DNA from: Hyphomonadaceae bacterium
Lineage (GTDB): Bacteria > Pseudomonadota > Alphaproteobacteria > Caulobacterales > Aquidulcibacteraceae
Direction of reading: 5' to 3'
Assembly: GCA_016791425.1 (NCBI GenBank)
Contig: JAEUMQ010000016.1
Coordinates: 367,496-431,495 of the forward strand
Length of the DNA stretch: 64,000 nt
The first letter of the stretch is position 1. Each line of letters begins with the position of its first letter. The notes beneath the pieces are model-generated. The model ran no database searches. It was not told the DNA's origin and worked only from the letters and a program-made list of their open reading frames with translations. Positions 7,312 through 15,155 of this stretch are shown here, one piece after another. A program made the translations under genes and the position numbers.

Positions 7312-8883
7312 ATGATGCGGACCATGATCGCCGGCCTGGCGCTGGCGCTTTCTGTCTGGCTTGGCGCCTCGCCCCACGCCGCCGCGCAAAGTCCTGCCGC
7401 GGACGTGCAGGTCACCATCCGCGCCGACCGTCCCGGCCCCGTCATCAACCCGAACGTCTACGCCCAGTTCGCCGAGCATCTCGGCGCCGGCATCTATGAA
7501 GGCGTCTGGGTCGGCGAAGGCTCCAGCATTCCGAACACCCACGGCTTCCGCAACGACGTCGTCGCCGCCTTGCGGGATCTGAAAGTCCCGCTCGTGCGCT
7601 GGCCTGGCGGCTGCTTCGCCGACGATTATCACTGGCGCGAAGGCATCGGCCCGCGCGATCGCCGCCCGGTGCGCGTCAACGCGCATTGGGGCCGCGTGCC
7701 GGAAACCAACGCCTTCGGCACGCACGAATTCATGGCCTTCGCCGAGATGATCGGCGCCAAGGTCTATATCAGCGGCAATGTCGGCTCCGGCAGCGTGCAG
7801 GAGATGGGCGACTGGCTCGAATACCTGACCTCCGACACCCAATCCGCACTCGCCAACGAGCGTCGCGCCAATGGTCGCGCCGCGCCCTGGACCATCGACT
7901 ATTTCGGCGTCGGCAACGAGACTTGGGGCTGCGGCGGCAACATGCGCCCCGAATTCTACGCCGATCTCTTCCGCCAGTACGCCACCTACATCAAGCTGCG
8001 CACCCCGCCCGAGCGGCGCCCGAAGATCGTCGCCTCGGGCGGCAACGATGAGCACACCGAATGGGTCGATGTTCTCGCCAGTCGCGGCGGACACGATCTC
8101 GACGCCATCTCGCACCATTATTACACGACGCCGAGCGGTGTATGGGAGCACAAGGGCAACGCTCTCGGGTTCTCGGAAGGCGAATGGATCTCCTCCCTCG
8201 TGCACACGATGCGCATCGATGATTACCTTACATCCAATGAGCGCGTGCTCGATCGCCACGACCCGCAGGGCCGCATCGGCCTTTATCTCGACGAATGGGG
8301 CATGTGGTACAGCCCGACGCCCGGCCGCGAGCCTGGCTTCCTCTGGCAGCAGAACTCGCTGCGCGACGCCGTCGTCGCCGGCCTCAACTTCAACATCTTC
8401 CACCGCCACGCCAAGCGCGTGCAGATGACCAACATCGCCCAGATGGTCAACGTCCTGCAGGCGATGATCCTCACCGACGGGCCGCGCATGATCCTCACGC
8501 CGACCTATCACGCCTTCCATCTCTATCGCCCGTTCCAGGGCGCGACCTATCTGCCGACTGAAACCCGTGCGCCACGCTACCGGCTCGGCGCCTACCAGGC
8601 GCCCGCCGTCAGCGTCAGCGCCGCCCGCGACACCGAAGGCCGCATCCAGCTCGCGCTCGTCAATCTCGACCCGAACCGCGAGGCGCTCGTCCGCACCCGG
8701 ATCACCGGCGCCGCCGCTTCATCCGCCGTCGGCCGCGTCCTCACCGCTTCCGCGATGGATGCGCACAACAGCTTCGACGCGCCCAACGCCATCCAGCCGA
8801 CGGCCTTCTCCGGCGTCGTTGAGGGCGACGCGCTCGTCTTCCGCCTGCCCGCGAAATCCGTCGCGGTCGTCGCGCTGCAATAG
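7312..8883 (+). CDS. Secreted GH51 alpha-L-arabinofuranosidase
   Basis: 523 residues. Start ATG 7312 follows GGGAGGGAAC directly, and the protein begins with a Sec signal peptide ending near HAAAQS. An upstream in-frame ATG at 7252 would bury that signal. GH51 hallmarks: NVYAQFAEHLGAGIYEG, VPLVRWPGGCFADDYHW, acid/base Glu203 in GVGNETWGCGG, and nucleophile Glu328 in LYLDEWGMWY. A C-terminal beta domain follows from about residue 440. It releases L-arabinose from arabinan or arabinoxylan side chains in the periplasm or outside the cell. It feeds the oxidative pathway encoded around it. Its stop abuts the lactonase start. Confidence 0.92.
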   Translation: MMRTMIAGLALALSVWLGASPHAAAQSPAADVQVTIRADRPGPVINPNVYAQFAEHLGAGIYEGVWVGEGSSIPNTHGFRNDVVAALRDLKVPLVRWPGGCFADDYHWREGIGPRDRRPVRVNAHWGRVPETNAFGTHEFMAFAEMIGAKVYISGNVGSGSVQEMGDWLEYLTSDTQSALANERRANGRAAPWTIDYFGVGNETWGCGGNMRPEFYADLFRQYATYIKLRTPPERRPKIVASGGNDEHTEWVDVLASRGGHDLDAISHHYYTTPSGVWEHKGNALGFSEGEWISSLVHTMRIDDYLTSNERVLDRHDPQGRIGLYLDEWGMWYSPTPGREPGFLWQQNSLRDAVVAGLNFNIFHRHAKRVQMTNIAQMVNVLQAMILTDGPRMILTPTYHAFHLYRPFQGATYLPTETRAPRYRLGAYQAPAVSVSAARDTEGRIQLALVNLDPNREALVRTRITGAAASSAVGRVLTASAMDAHNSFDAPNAIQPTAFSGVVEGDALVFRLPAKSVAVVALQ

Positions 8884-9741
8884 ATGGACGCGCGCTGCGT
8901 CTGGCCTGCGCGTGCGCAGCTGGGCGAGGGGCCGCTCTGGGACCCGCGCGACGGCCTCATCTACTTCGTCGATATCAAGGGCCGCATGCTGAACCGCTGC
9001 GACCTCGCCGGCGCCGCGCGTGAGGCCTGGCCCATGCCCGAGCCGATCTGCTGGGTCATTCCGCGCGCGCGCGCGCCGGGCTTCATCGCCGGCTTCAAGT
9101 CCGGCATCGCCGAGCTCACGCTCGATCCCTTCGCGATCACGCCCCTCCACGCGCCCGAACCCGATCGCCGCACCAACCGCCTCAATGACGCCAAGTGCGA
9201 TTCCCGCGGCCGCATCTGGGCCGGCTCCATGGACGACGAAGAGAAGATCAAATCCGGAGCGCTCTATCGCTTCGACCCGGATCGAACCTGCACGCGCGTC
9301 GATGACGCCTACGGCGTCGCCAACGGCCCGGCCTTCAGCGCCGACGGCGCCGTGCTCTACCACACTGATTCCGCCGCCCGCACGATCTACGCCTTCGATA
9401 TCGACGCCGCCGGCGCGCTCGCCAACAAGCGCCCGTTCATCCGCTTCGAGGATCGCGACTGGGGTTATCCCGACGGCATGACGGTCGATGCCGAAGGCGG
9501 CCTCTGGGTCGCGCACTGGGAAGGCGCGCGCGTCAGCCGCTTCCGCCCCGACGGATCGCTCGACCGCATCATCGCGCTGCCCGTCTCGCGCGTCACCTCC
9601 TGCGTCTTCGCCGGCCCCGCGCTTGATCGCATGTTCGTCACCACCGCCGCCATCGGCCGCGAACACGAGGAGCTCGCCGGCGCCTTGTTCGAACTATTCC
9701 CCGGCGTGCGCGGCCTCCCCGCCCATTCCTTCGCCGGCTAA
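8884..9741 (+). CDS. SMP-30/gluconolactonase family protein, probable L-arabinolactonase
   Basis: A 285-residue six-bladed propeller lactonase. Metal-site and family blocks are LGEGPLWDPRDGLIYFVDI (Glu), RTNRLNDAKCDSRGRIWAGSM (Asn), GVANGPAFS and DWGYPDGMTVDAEGG (Asp). It hydrolyses sugar 1,4-lactones using a divalent cation. Context points to L-arabinono-1,4-lactone from the dehydrogenase at 6276. The ATG immediately follows the arabinofuranosidase stop, so the two are translationally coupled. It lacks a signal peptide and should be cytoplasmic. Confidence 0.87.
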   Translation: MDARCVWPARAQLGEGPLWDPRDGLIYFVDIKGRMLNRCDLAGAAREAWPMPEPICWVIPRARAPGFIAGFKSGIAELTLDPFAITPLHAPEPDRRTNRLNDAKCDSRGRIWAGSMDDEEKIKSGALYRFDPDRTCTRVDDAYGVANGPAFSADGAVLYHTDSAARTIYAFDIDAAGALANKRPFIRFEDRDWGYPDGMTVDAEGGLWVAHWEGARVSRFRPDGSLDRIIALPVSRVTSCVFAGPALDRMFVTTAAIGREHEELAGALFELFPGVRGLPAHSFAG

Positions 9742-9806
9742 AGCCCATTCGTCCGAGCCCGGAGGGCATGGTAGCGTTTTGGCGCGGCGCGGCGGATAGG
9801 GACGCC

Positions 9807-9829
9807 CCCCTCCCCTTCGAGGGGAGGGG
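9807..9829. terminator. Strong hairpin between convergent genes (repeat family A)
   Basis: A perfect 10-bp stem (CCCCTCCCCT / AGGGGAGGGG) with a three-base loop lies between the lactonase and dctA, which converge here. The flanks (GGGACGCC..., ...CAGGGGGTGAG) recur at 63.27-63.38 kb, so it is both a likely bidirectional terminator and a dispersed repeat. Confidence 0.55.
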
Positions 9830-9900
9830 CAGGGGGTGAGGTGATCCTCCGCATTTGCCGCTTGTGCACTGCCCCGACAAGTCGATCGGCATCCACGATT

Positions 9901-11268
9901 TCAATCCCGCGTCACCGCTTCCCTGTCGCCCGGCCCCGCCGCCGGATCTGGCTGCGCCGCGATCGGCGCGGCCGGTCCATCGAGCGCCGCCTTCAGCGCC
10001 TCGCGATCGAGCTGCCCTTCCCAGCGCGCCACCACGATCGCCGCCGTCGCATTGCCGATGAAATTCGTCAGCGCCCGGCACTCGCTCATGAAGCGGTCGA
10101 TCCCGAGGATCAGCGCCATCCCCGCGATCGGCACCGATGGCACGACCGACAGCGTCGCCGCGAGCGTGATGAACCCCGCGCCCGTGATCCCCGCCGCGCC
10201 CTTCGAGCTCAGCATCGCCACCAGCAGCAGCACGATCTGGTCCTGCAGACTGAGATCGATATTGAGCGCCTGCGCGATGAACAGCGCCGCCATCGTCATA
10301 TAGATGTTCGTGCCGTCCAGATTGAACGAATAGCCCGTCGGCACGACGAGCCCGACCACCGACCGCGACGCGCCCGCCTGCTCCAGCTTCTGGATCAGGC
10401 TCGGCAGCGCCGCTTCCGACGAGGACGTGCCGAGCACCAGCAGCAGCTCCTCCCTGAGATAGCGGACGAGCTTGAGGATGCTGAACCCGTTCGCCCATGC
10501 GACCGCCCCAAGAACAATCCCGATGAACAGCGCCGAGGTCAGATAGAACGTCGCCACCAGCGCCGCGAGATTGGCGATCGCGCCGATGCCGTACGCGCCG
10601 ATTGTGAATGCAAACGCCCCGAACGCGCCGATCGGCGCGGCCTTCATCACGATCGCCACCAGCTTGAAGAACGCCGCGCTCACCGCCTCCAGAAAGGATA
10701 GCACCGGCCTGCCGGCCTCCCCGACCACAGCGAGCGCGCTCCCGAACAGGATCGACACGAACAGCACCTGCAGAATGTTGCCGTCCGCGAACGCGCTGAA
10801 GATCGTGTTCGGAATGATGTTCATCAGGAACCCGACGACGGTCGTCTCGTGCGCCTGGTCCGCGTAGCGCGCCACCGCGCCTGCATCGAGCGTCGCCGGA
10901 TCGATATTGAGCCCGTGCCCCGGCCGCACCACGTTCGCGACGATGAGGCCGATGATCAGCGCCAGCGTGGAGAAGAACAGGAAATATCCGAACGCCTTCG
11001 CCGCCACCCGCCCGAAGCTGCCGAGATCGCGCATCCCCGCAATGCCGGTGACGATGGTGAGGAAGATCACCGGCGCGATGATCATCTTCACAAGCTTGAT
11101 GAACGCGTCCCCGAGCGGCTTCAGGCTCTCGCCGAACGCCGGCCAATAATGCCCGACGATCGCCCCCAGCCCGATCGCCACGAGCACCTGGACATAGAGC
11201 TGCCCATGGATCGGTTTCTTGAACGGCTTGCGCTCCGGAAGAGCGCGGCCGGCCGGCGCCTGTGGCAT
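9901..11268 (-). CDS. dctA: Dicarboxylate/amino acid:cation symporter, DctA-like
   Basis: A 455-residue DAACS-family transporter. Start ATG 11268 has AAGGGGGAT upstream. Longer open frames before it have no transporter features. Motifs: [17 protein letters not shown] (hairpin HP1 serine-rich loop), [18 protein letters not shown] (TM7 NMDGT-like motif), and [17 protein letters not shown] (HP2). About eight membrane spans plus two re-entrant loops. It imports C4-dicarboxylates (succinate, fumarate, malate) with protons or Na+ across the inner membrane. The A/P/D-rich tail is poorly conserved. An isolated gene, convergent with the arabinose cluster. Confidence 0.87.
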   Translation of the reverse strand: MPQAPAGRALPERKPFKKPIHGQLYVQVLVAIGLGAIVGHYWPAFGESLKPLGDAFIKLVKMIIAPVIFLTIVTGIAGMRDLGSFGRVAAKAFGYFLFFSTLALIIGLIVANVVRPGHGLNIDPATLDAGAVARYADQAHETTVVGFLMNIIPNTIFSAFADGNILQVLFVSILFGSALAVVGEAGRPVLSFLEAVSAAFFKLVAIVMKAAPIGAFGAFAFTIGAYGIGAIANLAALVATFYLTSALFIGIVLGAVAWANGFSILKLVRYLREELLLVLGTSSSEAALPSLIQKLEQAGASRSVVGLVVPTGYSFNLDGTNIYMTMAALFIAQALNIDLSLQDQIVLLLVAMLSSKGAAGITGAGFITLAATLSVVPSVPIAGMALILGIDRFMSECRALTNFIGNATAAIVVARWEGQLDREALKAALDGPAAPIAAQPDPAAGPGDREAVTRD

Positions 11269-11625
11269 GAAATCCCCCTTCCGCACCCGGTAGCGTCGCC
11301 CGCGCCGGACGTCACCGAAAAACTGCGCCGCCCGGCCCAGCCGCGGGCCCCAGCGCGCGCCCGCGCCGCCATTCCTATCCGACGCTAAGCACGTGGCGCA
11401 CCCGGTCCGGCCCGTTCGCGCACAGGCAAAGTCCGAAGAATTCGAACGCAAAGTGCGAACTTCAAGATAATTGCGCGTTCTTATAACTATCGCGCAACGA
11501 GAAGCCTGCGCGGACGCCGATGCGCGCCACGCAATTACAGCTTTGCAATCAAGCCCACACCCCGGTTCTCTTCACGGAAGCCGCGCCGCAGGACGGCGCG
11601 TGCGAAAGCAACCAAGGAGAGAACG
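11269..11625. other. 357-bp divergent intergenic region
   Basis: No gene is seen. It separates dctA from the envelope cassette. The half nearest dctA is GC-rich. The half nearest the cassette is AT-richer and carries the palindrome at 11471-11497, followed by a leader of about 130 nt to the start at 11626. Confidence 0.7.
11471..11497. promoter_or_regulatory. Palindrome with an embedded -10-like TATAAC, before the envelope cassette
   Basis: Perfect 7-bp arms TTGCGCG / CGCGCAA flank a 13-base AT-rich spacer (TTCTTATAACTAT). TATAAC in the spacer could be a -10 element, so a protein binding the arms would cover the promoter. It lies about 130 nt before the first cassette gene. No regulator gene is adjacent. 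Confidence 0.5.
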
Positions 11626-11952
11626 ATGAACAAGGTACTTTGCATCGCCGCCGCCATCTGCGCCTTCTCCGGCGCGGCCTTCGCCGACGAAGCCGCCACC
11701 GCCGAACGCGCCGCGCAGCAAGTCGTCGTGCTCGACGACGCGCAGCTCGACACCGCCACCGGCGGCCTGCTGAGCGTGCTCAACGGCTTCCTGAGCAGCA
11801 ACAGCGGCCTCGTGAACTCGAACGTCGCGGTTCCGATCAACGTCTCGAACATCTCCCTGCTCTCCAAGGGCAGCCAGAAGTCGAGCCAAGCGACGACGCA
11901 AGGCATCCGCACCGGCAACACCGGCGTGATCGCGGCCGGCCGTCACGACTGA
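11626..11952 (+). CDS. Small Sec-exported protein with a double-glycine leader-like motif
   Basis: 108 residues, preceded by AAGGAGAG. A Sec signal peptide ends near AFA|DE (residue 20). Residues 34-47 (VVLDDAQLDTATGG) resemble a double-glycine leader (L..x.LD.xTGG) of the kind cut by C39 peptidases. Cutting after Gly47 would leave 61 residues rich in Ser, Asn, Gln, Thr, Val and Gly (FLSSNSGLVNSNVAVPINVS), which look like a fibre-forming or secreted peptide. It is followed by a C39-like periplasmic peptidase and an outer-membrane barrel, so it is the likely substrate. A strong hairpin after the stop may raise its level over the downstream genes. No database family is recognised. Confidence 0.75.
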   Translation: MNKVLCIAAAICAFSGAAFADEAATAERAAQQVVVLDDAQLDTATGGLLSVLNGFLSSNSGLVNSNVAVPINVSNISLLSKGSQKSSQATTQGIRTGNTGVIAAGRHD

Positions 11953-12000
11953 TCGGTCGCAAGTTCCGTCCGCCTGCAGCTCCTCCCCCTACGCAGGCGA

Positions 12001-12037
12001 GCGCGTTGCGTTTCGCATTAACCGGGACGCAACGCGC
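12001..12037 (+). terminator. Long hairpin between substrate and peptidase genes
   Basis: A perfect 11-bp stem (GCGCGTTGCGT / ACGCAACGCGC) with a 15-base loop, without a strong T-run. It probably acts as a partial terminator or an mRNA stabiliser, so that the small secreted protein is made in excess of the peptidase and barrel. Confidence 0.5.
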
Positions 12038-12080
12038 GCGACGGACAAATGGCGCCGAGCAGTCGGATGCACGAAACGCC

Positions 12081-12755
12081 ATGCCTGCCGGTAATTTTGT
12101 ACTCTTCGCATTTTCCGCCGCGGCCGCGACGCTCGCCGTAGCGCACGCCGAGCCCGCGCGCCGCGAGCCGGATCGGCCGGCGCCGCTCCGCAGCGTGCGC
12201 TCGATGCTTGAGATGCGCCACGACCGCGTTGTTCTGCAGCAATGGGATCTGAGTTGCGGCGCTGCGGCGCTCGCCACTCTTCTCTCCATCCAGCACAACG
12301 ACGCCGTCAGCGAGCGTGAGATCGCCCTCGCGCTCATGCGGCGCGACGCCTACCTCGCCGATCCCGATCTCGTGCGCGTGCGCGAAGGATTCTCCCTGCT
12401 CGATCTCAAGCGCTTCGTGCAGGCGCGCGGCTATGAAGGCGTCGGCCTTGGCCGGCTGTCGATGGCCGACATCGCCGGGCGCGCGCCGTTCATCGCGCCG
12501 CTCTCGATCAACGGCTACAACCATTTCGTCGTCGTCATCGGCGTCCGCGACGGCCGCGTGATGATCGCCGATCCCGCCTTCGGCAATCGCGACCTCGCCA
12601 TCGCGGCGTTCGAGCGCGCCTGGATCGACTCACCGCGCATGGGCCGCGTCGCCTTCATCGTGCGCCGCCCGGGCGTCGCTGCGCCGCCGCCATCCATCCC
12701 CGCGCCGCTGGCGCCCGACGGCGCGATGCTGCGCGCGCAGGGACGCCGCTACTGA
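12081..12755 (+). CDS. Periplasmic C39-like cysteine peptidase
   Basis: 224 residues with an N-terminal signal peptide (hydrophobic to about AHA, residue 23). The C39 fold shows Gln53/Gln54 (oxyanion) and nucleophile Cys59 in QQWDLSCGAAALATLL, His148 in NGYNHFVVVIG and Asp164 in IADPAFG, so the triad is complete. Unlike C39 domains of peptide ABC exporters it has no membrane or ATPase part and acts outside the cytoplasm, like FapD of Pseudomonas functional-amyloid operons. The likely substrate is the double-glycine protein encoded just upstream. The stop overlaps the next start (TGATG). The start at 12081 lacks a clear ribosome site but gives the signal peptide. Confidence 0.8.
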   Translation: MPAGNFVLFAFSAAAATLAVAHAEPARREPDRPAPLRSVRSMLEMRHDRVVLQQWDLSCGAAALATLLSIQHNDAVSEREIALALMRRDAYLADPDLVRVREGFSLLDLKRFVQARGYEGVGLGRLSMADIAGRAPFIAPLSINGYNHFVVVIGVRDGRVMIADPAFGNRDLAIAAFERAWIDSPRMGRVAFIVRRPGVAAPPPSIPAPLAPDGAMLRAQGRRY

Positions 12756-13780
12756 TGCGCGCGCTTCTGCTCGGAGCGCTCGCCGGCTCGGCGCTGTGCA
12801 CAACGCCGGCGCACGCGCAGGACGGCCTGCGCGGCCGCGACGGCGCCGTCGCCCTGGCCGCCGCGCAGCACGCCCCGACGCTGTCCGCGCCGTCGTCCAC
12901 GCCGGCCTCCGCGTATGACGGCGCGTTGCAGGTGGACGAGACGGCCGCTGCGGAGCGCGCGCTGGAGCGAACGCTGGTGCGCGCCGGCGCCTTGCTGCTG
13001 CCGCCCGGCGCTGTCGAGATGGAATCCCTGCTGCGTTTCACCCGCATCGAGCGCACTGCTCCGGCCAATATCGGCGCGCCCGGCGCCCCGATCATCGTCG
13101 AGGCGCGCCAGGAGCGCGACGCCGCCGATGCGATCGTCGGTCTGCGCCTCGGCCTGCCGTTCGACGCACAGGCCGAGCTCGCCGTCCCGCTGAGCGCCGC
13201 CCGCGTGCGCACCGTGACCGCCTTCAGCGGCGCACCCCTCGCCGAAGACGATGACGATGGCGCAGGTCTGGGCGACGTCGTCCTCAGCCTCACCAAGACC
13301 GTGCTGCATGAAGAGGGCGCCCGGCCCGATCTCTTCGTCGCCTTCATCTATGACAGCGCCACCGGCGACGACGAAGGCGCCTTCGCGTTCGGCAGCGGCT
13401 TTCACGAGCTCGGCCTTGCCCTGACCGCGGTGAAGCGCGTGGATCCGCTGGTGCTCATCGCATCGGGGTCGTACCAGCGCGCGCTCGAGCGCGACGGCGT
13501 GCAGCCGAGCGATCAATACGGCCTCGACCTGCGCGCCGTGCTTGCGGTCAGCCCGACCATGTCCCTGCGCTTCGGCCTCGAGCAGACCTACGCCACCCGC
13601 CCCGAGTTCGGCGGCGTACCCTCCGCCGGCGCCGATCAACTGATCAGCACCTTCGTCTTCGGCGCCGCCGGCGCGCTGTCCCGGCGAACGCTCGTGGATT
13701 TCGAGCTCGGTCTCGGCCTCACCGACGACGCGCCGGATTATTACCTGCAGACGGCGCTGCCGTTCCGCTTCTCTTACTAG
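12755..13780 (+). CDS. Outer-membrane beta-barrel protein (MetA/FapF-like)
   Basis: 341 residues. The signal peptide ends near AHAQDG. A linker with an Ala/Glu helix (AAAERALERTLVRAG) leads into a C-terminal barrel of alternating strands ending in an aromatic-rich LPFRFSY. Blocks such as GLGDVVLSLTKTVL, GFHELGLALTAVKRVDPLV and DQYGLDLRAVLAVSP resemble the Phenol_MetA_deg barrel family, to which FapF belongs. It starts in overlap with the peptidase stop. Proposed role: pore exporting the processed small protein. An alternative is an unrelated porin carried in the same operon. Confidence 0.75.
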   Translation: MRALLLGALAGSALCTTPAHAQDGLRGRDGAVALAAAQHAPTLSAPSSTPASAYDGALQVDETAAAERALERTLVRAGALLLPPGAVEMESLLRFTRIERTAPANIGAPGAPIIVEARQERDAADAIVGLRLGLPFDAQAELAVPLSAARVRTVTAFSGAPLAEDDDDGAGLGDVVLSLTKTVLHEEGARPDLFVAFIYDSATGDDEGAFAFGSGFHELGLALTAVKRVDPLVLIASGSYQRALERDGVQPSDQYGLDLRAVLAVSPTMSLRFGLEQTYATRPEFGGVPSAGADQLISTFVFGAAGALSRRTLVDFELGLGLTDDAPDYYLQTALPFRFSY

Positions 13781-13802
13781 GGTCGGCGCGGCGCGCGCCG
13801 CG

Positions 13803-14273
13803 TCATTCGTCGCCGCGGCATGGCCCCTCATACGTCCCTTCGACGCGTATCTGCATCCCGCCGGACATGCCTGCGCCCGTCATCGTCATGTCCGCGACAT
13901 AACGGTTCTGCATGTCCCCGCTCATGACCGTGCGGATGTGCCCGCCGCCGTCTTCTCCGGTGCACTCGGCCTCATAGACCAACCCTTCGGCCGTGCGCTG
14001 GAAGCCGTTGGCCGACACGCAATGGGAGTTCGGCTCTGTGGCCATCTGGTTGAGGTCGGTGTTCGTCACGCATTCCGCTTCCCTGGTCTGCTGACCCATG
14101 GCGGTGATGACCTTGTTCCACCGCCCCAGGCGCATTTGCGGCGCAAGTGCAGCGGACTGGGCGCCCGCTGGCGCCTGCGCCGCATTGGTGGAGCTGCTGT
14201 CGCCGGTGCTTGAGGCGGGCGGCGAACACGCAGCAAGAACGATCGCGAACGAAGCAAAGACGTATGAGCGCAT
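13803..14273 (-). CDS. DUF3617-type lipoprotein
   Basis: 156 residues. A lipoprotein signal ends in LAACS, so the mature protein starts at Cys16 with a Ser/Thr/Ala linker to about residue 45. The remainder shows the DUF3617 pattern: GRWNKVITAMG, paired Cys residues (ECVTN, HCVS, AECTG, GPCRG) and GDMQNRYVADMTM. Function unknown. DUF3617 proteins are common exported proteins of Alphaproteobacteria. It converges with the barrel gene and reads away from glsB. Confidence 0.7.
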   Translation of the reverse strand: MRSYVFASFAIVLAACSPPASSTGDSSSTNAAQAPAGAQSAALAPQMRLGRWNKVITAMGQQTREAECVTNTDLNQMATEPNSHCVSANGFQRTAEGLVYEAECTGEDGGGHIRTVMSGDMQNRYVADMTMTGAGMSGGMQIRVEGTYEGPCRGDE

Positions 14274-14425
14274 GGACGTTACCCTCCGAACGCCCGCAGC
14301 TTAGCGTTCCCCGCTCCTGCTGCATACACGCCCCGCCGCGATCCTTGCGCCCGGCGGGAAGCTTTATGGACACTCCTCCCAGCACGGACTAATTTCACTT
14401 CAAGCAAGAAAGCAGGGAGGAAGCC

Positions 14426-14689
14426 ATGTCGCTTGAATCATTGATTATTTGGGTCGTGGTCGGGGTCGTCGCGGGCTTCCTCGCCGGCGTGATCGTCAAA
14501 GGTTACGGCCTCGGCCTTGTCGGCAACCTGATCGTCGGGATCATCGGCGCGCTGCTTGCCGGCTGGCTGCTGCCGACGCTTGGCGTGAGCTTCAGCGTCG
14601 TCAATCCGCTCGTCACTTCGATCGTCTACGCCACGATCGGCGCGGTCGTGCTTCTCCTGCTGATAGGCCTCTTCCGCCGCGCGAAATAG
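14426..14689 (+). CDS. GlsB/YeaQ/YmgE-family small membrane protein
   Basis: 87 residues with three hydrophobic segments and the family's Gly-rich blocks (VVGVVAGFLAGVIVKGYGLG, GNLIVGIIGALLAGWLLP). GGGAGGAAG sits before the ATG. Members are membrane stress proteins (transglycosylase-associated family) of unknown mechanism, often induced by acid, salt or stationary phase. It stands among stress genes (DUF2267, Usp). Confidence 0.85.
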   Translation: MSLESLIIWVVVGVVAGFLAGVIVKGYGLGLVGNLIVGIIGALLAGWLLPTLGVSFSVVNPLVTSIVYATIGAVVLLLLIGLFRRAK

Positions 14690-14709
14690 CGCCAGGGCCT
14701 CCGCAGCCT

Positions 14710-15141
14710 TCAGGCCGGTCGCGGCCACAGCTCCCGCAATGGCTCGGGCAGCGACGCCATCACTTTGTGCGCTTCATCGCCGCTGGTGAATTTCGTCGCC
14801 GCCGCGAACACCGCGCGCGAGCACAGCGCCGGATCGAACTGGAAGCGCGGCGGCAGCGACATGCGCACTTCATCCGCGAATTCCTGCACGGTGCGCGCGC
14901 GCATCGGCTTTTCCGGCAGCGTCCAGCCTTCGAAATAGATCCCGCGGATCAGCATCGGCAATTGCGCTGCGAAACTCACCGCCGACTGCGCCGGCAGCCG
15001 ATCGCGCAGCGCATGCAGCACCGCGCGCAGCGCCGCGTAAGCCTCCTGACGTTCGCTGCCGCCGAGATGCGCCGCGATGTCCTTGAGCCAGAGATTGGTT
15101 TCTTGGACCGTGGCGTCGAACACCGCCAGACCGGTGGTCAT
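14710..15141 (-). CDS. DUF2267 domain protein
   Basis: 143 residues, single DUF2267 domain: YAALRAVLHALRDRLPAQSA, FAAQLPMLIRGIYFEGW and FADEVRMSLPP are typical helices. Start ATG 15141 has GGAGG at good spacing. Open sequence upstream in this frame belongs to the antisense of the Usp gene. It follows the Usp gene by 14 nt, so it probably shares its FixK-controlled transcript. DUF2267 proteins often accompany Usp and stress genes. The biochemical role is unknown. Confidence 0.82.
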   Translation of the reverse strand: MTTGLAVFDATVQETNLWLKDIAAHLGGSERQEAYAALRAVLHALRDRLPAQSAVSFAAQLPMLIRGIYFEGWTLPEKPMRARTVQEFADEVRMSLPPRFQFDPALCSRAVFAAATKFTSGDEAHKVMASLPEPLRELWPRPA

Positions 15142-15155
15142 CGCTCGCCTCCAGA

